Below, in pieces: positions 55,891 through 64,000 of a DNA stretch of 64,000 bases. Position 1 is the first letter of the stretch. The number at the start of each line of letters is the position of its first letter. Below the pieces are notes generated by a model, which was not told the origin of the DNA, made no database searches, and worked only from the letters and a program-made list of their open reading frames with translations. This stretch comes from Tupaia tana (lineage: Eukaryota; Chordata; Mammalia; Scandentia; Tupaiidae), in assembly GCA_026018925.1 (NCBI GenBank), contig JAKSZU010000005.1, positions 82,263,398 to 82,327,397 of the forward strand, in the 5' to 3' direction. Position numbers and translations under genes: made by a program.

Positions 55891-56649
55891 CTTTCAAAAC
55901 TTCGAAGTTCTACATTTCCAATGTAAAATTGCTGTTGAATTTAATATACTGAAATTTGAATACTTCCATCACAAAAATACAACTGCAAAGGAAAGCAAAG
56001 AAAATCAAACAACAAAAACAGAACTGAAACCTGTTCTAGAGGTCATATGGTGATGTTTTCCTGAGAACAATAATGTTGGTGAGAATAATAGCATCAAGCC
56101 AATAGTTGTCAGAGTTAAGTGTTGTGTGATGTCAAGAAAACCACCTCAAGCTGTAAATACACTGAAGTGTAAAGCAGGACCATAAACTTTAGAACTCTAA
56201 TTATGGTTTTGCAATTTATTTTTTTGTCTAAAATATGTCTGAGGATAGGACTACTTTCAATTTCAGAATCAAATAGACCATAGATATTAGGTGAGATATT
56301 AGAACTACAAACCACATAAAAATAAGACCATTCATTCTAAATATATCTCTATATACCATGATAGGAGGAAACTATCCAGGAAAATTACTTTGAATTGTAC
56401 AGTGACTGCTCAGTGTAAATTGACACTGTGTAAATTTCCATTTCAGTTTTCTCATCTCTTAAAAAAATTTCTCAATTTTTTTGTTAACTGGATTAGAGGC
56501 ATAGAAGAAGTAAAGAGTATTTAATTATCTTAAGATTAACAAAATTGTAAGCAAAAAATAAATGAATTAACAAAACAAAAATATTGAGATAGCATGTGTG
56601 CCTGATGAAATGACAGGTTTTTGGTTTTAACAATTCAAATAATAATAAT
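55891..56649. other. Unassigned sequence
   Basis: Nothing recognised. Confidence 0.5.
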
Positions 56650-56825
56650 TAACAATTACTGAGACTTTACTCTGTCATATCATATTGCTGGGCATTATGC
56701 ATAGATTACCGGGTAAGTTTTTAAAAATTATATGAATAAATATCATTTTTATTTTCCTTTAATGAAAATTCAAAGAAATTATGTAATTTTCCTGGACTCA
56801 ACACTGATAATAAGTTACACAAACT
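56650..56825 (-). mobile_element. MIR-like SINE, antisense
   Basis: 'aacaattactgagactttactctg', 'ctgggcattatgcatag' and 'aaattatgtaattttcctgg' follow the antisense MIR order (TTATTGAGCGCTTAC, CCAGGCACTGTG, GGTTAAGTAACTTGCCC). Weak but ordered. Confidence 0.5.
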
Positions 56826-57066
56826 ACGTTGTTTACCTAAATTTTCTAGAAGATACAGATATTAATAAGGGCATGTATCATTTAAAAATTGATGGGATGT
56901 GTTTTATGTATTTTTAATGCAATGAGACAGGTGAGAGGATGTATCTAATTAACATATGCATTTACCCTTCAAATTTTTTTTAACTTAGTATCCATTCTAA
57001 TAGAAAAATGTTAACTTTTTGGTTTTTCATCTATTTGAGTTAATGTCTTTTTTGCATTCAATTTTT

Positions 57067-57328
57067 TTTTTTTTTTTGGAGAGGTTTTCGCTATAGGGTG
57101 CGTGCGCTCGCCAGACAGACAGAGAGAGACAGAGAGACAGAAAGCAGGAAATCATCCCCCAGGGGTGATGGCAACGCCGTAATCCCTTCTCCTCCATTCT
57201 CCTCTTGGGATCTTGGGCACGCACGCACACGCGCCCGGCGTGAGTTTAAGCCACTGGGTCCAGGACGCGAACCGCGGTCGACTACGTGGGAATCCAGTGA
57301 CATAGTCATTATGCTAACTGCTGGTCCC
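57067..57328 (-). mobile_element. SINE-A, young copy with TSD
   Basis: Perfect TSD TTGCATTCAATTTTT at 57052-57066 and 57329-57343. B box GGTTCGCGTCC on the minus strand. Confidence 0.96.
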
Positions 57329-57593
57329 TTGCATTCAATTTTTGAAGAAACTTCATTAGATAGAAAATAAAAGTATAGAATTAGGAAATAGAAATATACA
57401 ATTTACTGGATTTTCAGCAAACATTATTTATCTGTAGAAATTTGAGCTAAAAATAAAAATATCTGTGTTACTTCTCTAGTTAAGTAAGATGTTCCCTTTA
57501 TCTTTGCTTTCTATCAGTTTTACTGTAGTGACTCTGGGACTCTGAATAGATGTAATATATATTTTAGTTTTTGTTGTTTGAAGTTTATGTGTG

Positions 57594-59862
57594 TTTTTTA
57601 AACCTCTGCAATTATTAGTTTATTAGTATCATCCAGGACTCAGATGTTCAGTATTCCCTCTGAAATTACATAAACAAATCCAAGTGGAAAGAATCCAAGT
57701 CAAAATTATATAACAAAACAGTACTCCATCACAAAAGTGTGTAAAATTACAAGAACACTATTTTAAAATACTGGCACTTTAAGAGAACTGTAATCTCAAA
57801 CCACAACATTGCCAAATTGTTCCCTAAACTATTAAGCAGATAAACATGCCTCTAATGAGTGAGTCTGGGTTTTGTAAAGAAAAATCAAATTTGAATAAAT
57901 TGGCTGATTCATACTGAGATGGGAAGTTTGTGTCTTCTTTCTTCATGTCTATCTGATTTACAAAGGGGCAAATCACAGTCAAGGAATATTTCCCTCATTT
58001 TAAATATGGCATCATTTTAAAAGCTGGCCCAATTAACTAAAAATGCTTTCAATGAAAAGTCAAGTTTCCTGAGCAGTCCGTATTTAGATAAATTAGAAAA
58101 GACATTTATAGCCAGCACTTTCATAGCCTTTGCCTGAACCAAGGTCAACAAAAAAACTTAATACGGCAGTCTTGTATTTTAAGCTCATGCTTTTGGGTTC
58201 AAATTCTAAAATTTTCTTTAACATGAGAACTGCAAAAATATAACTCCATTACATTACAATGTAATGGCAGTTGAAGAATATAGAGTCCTCTTATAAAGAT
58301 TAGAACATACTTTTCTATTAGTCCTTCAAGGACAGATTTCAAAATGTTTAATAATCCCATGGTGTTAGTAGACTGGTTACTCTTCTCTATGTAAATGTTA
58401 AGTGGTCTATGTGAAATTTGTTATCAACTGATTAAAATTTCAGAATTTCAGTTAGAGATGAAAACTGTCTCAATTTTTTAATACCCCTATCACGATATGC
58501 AAGGTGTGTAGACAAACACTTTTTATCAGCTAACTATAATGAAAAGATAAACACTGTGGTAATTCATGTGATCCAAAATGGGCAAAAGCAAAAGACTAGC
58601 TTCCCCTCAAGAAGAAAATTTCAGACCTATGAAAACGACAGCAAAACTAATTAAAAAATATATTTAATTAGAAGCATTCATAATGTCAATAAAACAGCTT
58701 CAACTTTTTAACTAATTTATTTATTTATTCATTTATTTATTTATTTTTCACAATTACAGAGTGGTATTCAGTTAACAGAACAACAACTATTTCATACAAG
58801 CTGCATCAGAGACAACTGGAGATGAAAAAACTACCAGCCCTATACATAACTAATTTGTGCTGTGCACCTACAAGAACCTGCTTTAAATTTCCATGCCAAT
58901 TTACAGTCCCCATACTGTACCAGGCATGGTTAGTGGCTATTGAAAATTCCACCAACATAGAGCTATCTAAAGACACATACGGTAGTGTGTTACCTATACA
59001 AAAAAAAAGACACTGTACAGTTTAAAAGCAAATCTTACACAGCCTTACATTTCAGTGTTTTTTTTTTTTTTGTTTTCTTTAAAAGAAGTGAGTTGTGTAC
59101 AGGGGGGTTACATTCTTTATAGACCAGGAAAAAAAAGAAAACACTATACTACAACCAACTTATTCATCATCTTTTTCATCTTCACCCTCTTCATCTTCCT
59201 CTTCTTCCTCGTCTTCTTCATCTTCCTCGTCTTCCTCCTCCTCTTTTTTCTTGCTCTTTTCATCCTTGACAACTCCCTTTTTTGCTGCATCAGGCTTTTC
59301 TTTAGCTCGTTATGGAGCAACATCCTTTTTGTATTTTTTCTTCAGCTTAGCTGCCTTCTTTTCATAAGGCTGTTTATCATCTGCAGCAGTGTTATTCCAC
59401 ATCTCTCCCAGATTCTTTGCAACATCACCAATGGATAGGCCAGGATCTTCTCCTTTGATTTTTGGGCGATATTCAGAACAGAACAAGAAAAAGGCTGAAG
59501 GAGGCCTCTTGGGTGCATTGGGATCCTTGAACTTCTTTTCTGTTTTCCCTTTAGGAGGGATATAGGTTTTCATTTCTCTTTCATAACGAGCCTTGTCCAC
59601 CTTTGCCATATCTTCAAACTTTGCTTTCTCTTTAGCAGACATGGTCTTCCATTCCTCTGAGCACTTTTTAAAAAACTCAGAGCAGTTGATTGAGTCATCA
59701 GGGTGCTTCTTGTGCTCCTCCTGGGAGTTTTCACAAAGAATGCATATGATGAAATTTTGCCTCTCAGCTTCTTAGGATTCCTTTGCCCTTGTTTAGTTAT
59801 CTTTCCTCTATGAGGCACAGTGCCCGTCGCTCTCACTGTCTCCATCTTTTTCTTTTTACTTT
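57594..59862 (-). pseudogene. HMGB1P: Processed HMGB1 pseudogene, near full-length mRNA copy
   Basis: HMGB1 encodes a two-HMG-box nuclear chromatin protein with an acidic tail. The copy is intronless and includes the 5' UTR end ('gataactaaac' just before the start), the coding region (59160-59790) and a long 3' UTR (57594-59159), with AATAAA at 57624-57619 on the minus strand near its end. The start codon is AAG instead of ATG (59790-59788). Two 1-bp deletions lie in box A. A TAA stop at 59312-59310 replaces a tyrosine after box B (…KYKKDVAP). Downstream, the frame reopens into the acidic tail (EEDEEDEEDEEEE type). Box B motifs [18 protein letters not shown] and [20 protein letters not shown] are clear. 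A diverged TSD is possible: TTTGAAGTTTATGTGTG (57577-57593) and TTTGAATTTGTATATGTATG (59863-59882). Not functional as HMGB1. Confidence 0.95.
58714..58751. repeat. (TTTA)n inside the HMGB1 3' UTR copy
   Basis: About nine TTTA/TTCA units where the parent mRNA has an A-rich run (on the minus strand AAAT), presumably grown after insertion. Confidence 0.85.
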
Positions 59863-59882
59863 TTTGAATTTGTATATGTATG

Positions 59883-60199
59883 TATTCATTAGCCCCAAAA
59901 TATTCTTTGCTGTTATCTTTTCTAATATCCTTCCCCGATCTCTACTCTCTTTGTGGCAATTTAAATACTAATTACAGCACTACTACTCTTCAAGGAGTTT
60001 ATATAGTGTACATTTTAATTTAATTGCACTGCCATATTATTTTGAACTTTTATTTTTTCTAATAAACATTGCTTACTATTTTCTCATTTGACCACATTTC
60101 TAATTCTTCATGAACATCAAATAAAAACATACACAAGTCTAATCAACCAATCTCCCGAGTCACCAATCTTTAACCAGATTAATATTAAAAGACATAAAA
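59883..60199. other. Unassigned sequence
   Basis: Nothing recognised. Confidence 0.5.
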
Positions 60200-60408
60200 G
60201 AGCGAACAGGTGGCTTGGTGATTAAGGTGCTAAGTCTCATATGGTTGATTTCATGGTTCTGGCTCCAGATGCTGTGGTCTGAAAATCATGCCAGGCTCAT
60301 GTGCATTCATGTCCCAAATTTAAGAGGGGAATGGAGGAGAAGGGATTGCGATGTGGCCATCCCCACCCCTGAGGAGGGGAGATTACTCACTCCCCCCCCA
60401 CCCCCCGT
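60200..60408 (+). mobile_element. SINE-A, old copy
   Basis: 'agagcgaacaggtggcttggtgattaaggtgctaagtctcatatgg', core 'gggaatggaggagaagggattgcgatgtggccatccccacc'. C-rich end; the CT block is missing. Confidence 0.75.
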
Positions 60409-61420
60409 TAAAAACATAGGCAGGCCTTATCTTAGAAAATGGAACAAAAAACAAAAACACACACTCAGAAAAGAAATGAAAATAGAATAGTAAAAATGGT
60501 ATGAAAAAGCTAACTTTTTTATACACTAAAAAACAATTTAGAAATAGACACAATTTTTGCAGAAAAATAAGTAAACAAAATTAATTAATACACATTAAGC
60601 TATATTTTAAAGATTTTAATTTTTTCATGTTATCCATTTAGGTTAGTGCCTGATGTTCAAAATTTATTGGCAGAGATAAGTTAGCATTTTACAAACATTT
60701 TGATAAAATGCTGACATTATGGAAATTAGAGTAAAGATGAGAAGTTTTCAATTTTTAGTAGTATGTTCTGGGCAGCTCTTACAAAGAGAGCACTTCACTT
60801 GACAAAGCCAAAGTTAAATAAATGTAGAATTTTTAGCCATTTACTAATTAGACTTTTTAAAAATTGAATGTACTTATTAAGAATTTATGTAAATAATTTT
60901 TACTTTGAATTTTTATAAAACTATAAAGGAAAAGTTTGGCAAGACATTAAGCTAAGCTTTATACAGTTATAGCTATTACTTTTATAACTTATGAATAATG
61001 GGGTATGTACCAATCAAAATATTCCATCTCGTATTTTACGTTTTCCATTCAATTCAAAATTCTCTTGAAAAGATCCACTTTGTATTTCTTTTTGATCATT
61101 TATAAAATGATATAAAAGGATTTCCATATATTAATATGGTAATTCAAAGAGCTTTGGTAGCTATAAAAGTAATTTAGGAAATAGAAACTGTAAAAGATAA
61201 TACTAAGTCAGACAAATGAAATAATTATCTTTTTTTATAAAGGTATAGAACTTTTTTCTAATTAACATAATTTATAAAACCATATAAATATTTTATCAAC
61301 AATCTTCCACTGTATGCGTAAGAATTTTCTATCTTAAGCAAACGTGTTTAAACCCTAGCCATGATCTCAGAATGTCTTGATATTTTATCTGTAAATACCT
61401 GCATCAAAACTAGTTTTGGG
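60409..61420. other. Unassigned AT-rich sequence
   Basis: Nothing recognised. Confidence 0.5.
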
Positions 61421-61670
61421 GGGACCAGCAGTTGGCATAATGGCTGTGTCGCTGGATTCCCATGTAGTTGACTGTAGTTCAAGTCCCAGACCCAATGGCT
61501 TAAACTCATACAGGGCGCATATGTGTGTGTGCCCAAGATTCCGAGAGGAGAATGAAGGAGTATGTTTATGGTGTGGCCATCACCCCTAGGGAGTGATTTC
61601 TTGCTATCTGTCTCTCTGCCTCTCTCTGTCTTTCTAGCGAGCACACGTGCCCTGTAGCAAAAACCTTTCT

Positions 61671-61704
<34 letters not shown>
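61421..61704 (+). mobile_element. SINE-A, fairly young copy
   Basis: Head 'gggaccagcagttggcataatggctgtgtcgctgg', B box AGTTCAAGTCCC, CCCTGTAGC end and a ~33-nt A tail. The core 'aaggagtatgtttatggtg' is altered. No convincing TSD. Confidence 0.92.
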
Positions 61705-61707
<3 letters not shown>

Positions 61708-61750
61708 AAACAAAACAAGCAAACAAACAAAAAACCCCTATTATATTGTA

Positions 61751-61935
61751 GGCCCATTGGTGGGGCAGTGGTAACACAAAGCTTTACAAGGCTAACATGG
61801 GAAAGTTTGGAATTCTTGTCAGGAGACTTCCCTGAAAAGGCCAGGTGCACTTGGCACCCACGATCCAGGGCTGAATAAAGGTGGCAAAAAGCCTTTGTTG
61901 GGCGTTACTGTCTTTCTCTCTTGATCATAAAATAA
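61751..61935 (+). mobile_element. SINE-B copy
   Basis: 'ggcccattggtggggcagtggtaacacaaagc', 'acccacgatccagggctgaataaagg', CT-rich end 'actgtctttctctcttg'. Confidence 0.65.
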
Positions 61936-61965
61936 TATGAGAGAAAAACTTAGAAGAAAAATTGA

Positions 61966-62220
61966 TGGTCCCAGCAGGTGGCATGGAGTTTAAAATTGCT
62001 GGATCCCACCTAGTTGGTGTGTGGTCTGGGTCCCGCACTTGGCAACTTGAAAATCACACCATGTTTGTATACAAATATGCCCCAATTCTAGTCCCGAGCA
62101 GAGACTGGAGAAGGAATTGTGGCATGACTATCCCCCATGTGGGGATGATTTTATTTTATTTTTTTAACTTTCCATCTCTATCTCGGGAGAGTATACATTC
62201 TGTTTAGCAAAAAAACTAGT
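61966..62220 (+). mobile_element. SINE-A, old copy
   Basis: 'ggtcccagcaggtggcatggagtttaaaattgctggatcccac', core 'gactggagaaggaattgtggcatgactatcccccatg', end 'tctgtttagcaaaaaaac'. Confidence 0.78.
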
Positions 62221-62399
62221 AAAAGAGAAAAAAATACTGTCTTTTTACTTTACCAAACTGAGTCTTACTTTCACTAAAATCTGCATAAACCACTTAACCC
62301 TCAATTTGCTCATTCTTTTATCTATTTGTTTCATAGGCATTGGTCTCTGTCTAAGCTGAAAATGTATATACTACTTTTTTTAAAATTATATACTTTGAA

Positions 62400-62570
62400 A
62401 CTCGACAATCTGGGTTCAAATCCTGGTTCTGACCTGTAATAGCTGTTTGGTCATGGGATACTTTCTTAACTTCTCTGGGCCTGGGTTTCTTCATCTTTAA
62501 AACAATAGCAGTAACAACTTTATGACTAATTTGATATTTAAAGTTAGAATCAGTGAGTTACATTATATCA
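62400..62570 (+). mobile_element. MIR SINE
   Basis: 'aatctgggttcaaatcctggttctgacc', 'gctgtttggtcatgggatactttcttaacttctctgggcctgggtttcttcatcttta' is a clear MIR tRNA-core order. Confidence 0.85.
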
Positions 62571-62929
62571 TACAGTAATTATATTATTTGGCACATAGAA
62601 GTTTCCATATGAATATTTTTCATAATCTATTTTTTTTCCAAAAGAAATATCCAAACGTTTACACAGAAGAAAAAATATAATAACTTGAGGTCAAATGCAG
62701 TTCAGAATACTGTTGCTGTTGTTGTAGGCTTTATTTATAACATTTTAAGACAAGTGTTTGGTTAACAAACAGTCCTTGAGTAAGTGTAGTCATTTACTGG
62801 ATATAATTTACAAATAACAGATACCTTACAGGGTAGTGAAATATGTGTAGGCTTAAAGCATTCAGTAACTCATCGACAAATATTTTATTTAACGTAAAGA
62901 TAAATAAGTAACTAAATAAATAAATAACA

Positions 62930-63055
62930 AACTCAATTGTGCAATTTCTTAATTTGCAAAATAAGAATAAAACTAACAACCATATCAAGTTATTGTAAGG
63001 AATTAATAAAATACTATCTGCAAAGTTTATCATAAGGTTATCACCCAATAAATAA
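62930..63055 (+). mobile_element. MIR SINE, 3' half
   Basis: 'caatttcttaatttgcaaaataagaataa', 'caagttattgtaaggaatta' and 'cacccaataaataaaa' follow the MIR 3' part. The stretch 62571-62929 between the two MIRs holds nothing I can name. Confidence 0.55.
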
Positions 63056-63380
63056 AAAGTGATATAATAACAATATCTTGCTCATCTGAGAGGAAGCATC
63101 AGAGGCACTGCCATTAAGATCAGGACCATTGCAAAGATGCTCATTACTACTATTATTATTTATAATTTCCAGAGCTATTAGAAATATTTAGACAATATCC
63201 TGGAGGCATTAACCGATACTATTTAACAATATAAATCAACAAATGGCAAAAAATTGTTAGGAAAGGGTAGATTGTACTCAACATTACTAAAGACCCCACC
63301 AAATCAAGTATGCATATATCTCAAACAATAGAAAACTTCAACAAATGAACAGACTATAAAGCAACACAAAAATTCAATAG

Positions 63381-63426
<46 letters not shown>

Positions 63427-63641
63427 AGCTAGTTAGAGAGTATAATGTATGATAAAATACTTTTTAGAATAGAAACAAGAAAACTGAATTCTTAGGAGCA
63501 AATTTGGCAAGAATGCCCAATACATATGTGAAGAAAAAGTTAAAACATTTTGAAAGACATATACGTAAATTTGAATAACGGAAAATATCACTTATTATGA
63601 CAGAATAATTTCAATATCAACAATAAGTGATCTTTTCATAT
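63056..63641. other. Mostly unassigned; possible old L1
   Basis: 63470-63585 ('gaattcttaggagcaaatttggcaag', 'gtgaagaaaaagttaaaacattttgaaag') resembles decayed sense L1 ORF2. A (CT)n(CA)n microsatellite lies at 63383-63426. Confidence 0.4.
63383..63426. repeat. (CT)n(CA)n microsatellite
   Basis: About 17 CT units followed by about five CA units. Confidence 0.95.
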
Positions 63642-63657
63642 TAGAAGTTTTATTATT

Positions 63658-63820
63658 TTTTAAAGAATTGTTTTATTTAATTTTATTTATTATTATTTTC
63701 CAACTTGAGAGAAAAAGAGAGAGGAAAAGTGAGAAAGCAAGCCACCAGGTTTGGGACTCGAACTATGGTTGGCCATGTAGGAGTTCAATGCCTTTAACCA
63801 CCACACCTCCAGCCAGACTC
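63658..63820 (-). mobile_element. SINE-A with internal deletion and perfect TSD
   Basis: TSD TAGAAGTTTTATTATT at 63642-63657 and 63821-63836. The 3' end ('gagagaaaaagagagaggaaaagtgagaaa') joins directly to the head part 'gcaagccaccaggtttgggactcgaac', so the core and linker are missing. Confidence 0.9.
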
Positions 63821-64000
63821 TAGAAGTTTTATTATTAATAGTTTATATAATAGAATGCAGAATGGGGAGGATGGGTAGTGGGGAAATAGATTAAAGAGTA
63901 CAAAGTTTTAGTTAGACAAAAAGGAATAATTTTTTGATACCTATTGCACAGCTTGGTTACTACAACAAATAATAATGTAGTGTATATATCAAAATTTCTG

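Noticed and set aside
59095..59367. Serine-rich frame and overlapping plus-strand frame opposite the HMGB1 copy
   Set aside because: They are the complement of the HMGB1 acidic tail (GAA/GAT repeats read as TTC/TCA). No independent evidence for a gene.
59310..59642. HMG-box open frame as a functional gene
   Set aside because: It lacks the true start and box A frame, ends at a premature stop before the acidic tail, has no introns and is flanked by 5' and 3' UTR sequence of the parent mRNA, so it is a processed pseudogene.

Overview
This window looks like ordinary non-coding nuclear DNA from a placental mammal: AT-rich and built largely of layered retroposons. I find no functional protein-coding gene, no exon of one, no convincing tRNA or rRNA gene and no CRISPR array. 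The only gene-derived sequence is a dead processed copy of HMGB1 at 57594-59862 on the minus strand.

Organism. The dominant repeat, here called SINE-A, is a tRNA-headed element of about 265 bp before its poly(A) tail. I count about 50 copies, from near-fresh ones with intact target-site duplications (TSDs) to ones that are barely recognisable. I see no Alu, B1/B2, CAN, rabbit C or bovine-type SINE bursts. Two fossils look 7SL-derived: one at 54648-54728, and one fused to a tRNA-like half at 10886-11090. MIR, L1M, ERVL/MaLR and a MER2/Tigger-like DNA transposon are also present. A lineage-specific tRNA SINE over rare 7SL and tRNA-7SL fossils suggests Euarchontoglires outside the common rodents and simians. 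A tree shrew (Tupaia, Tu-type SINEs) is my best guess, made from memory and not proven here.

Layout. 1-5 kb: old antisense L1 pieces, then a twin-primed L1 at 3370-4893 with a 20-bp TSD and an apparent 3' transduction. 5-20 kb: clustered SINE-A copies, a MER2-like element, a MIR, a TA/CA microsatellite and one second-family SINE. 20.6-23.7 kb: a TA/TG microsatellite, a MaLR-like LTR, then the degraded 3' part of an ERVL provirus with its LTR and a related second LTR. 24-35 kb: sparse, with a possible mariner MITE, old SINEs and a MIR. 35.0-37.7 kb: a 5'-truncated L1 with a reverse-transcriptase remnant, a recognisable TSD and a nested SINE. 40.5-42.3 kb: a rearranged L1 and a triple nest (old SINE interrupted by a young SINE and an L1 3' end). 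44-56 kb: dense SINEs in old L1M sequence. 57.0-59.9 kb: a young SINE and the HMGB1 retrocopy. 60-64 kb: SINEs, two MIRs and a short CT/CA microsatellite.

The genes do not work together, because there are none. The content is a record of L1 activity: L1 copied itself, mobilised SINE-A through its A-tail and made the HMGB1 retrocopy. I found no undescribed biological system. The most informative objects are insertion structures that record unusual retrotransposition events.
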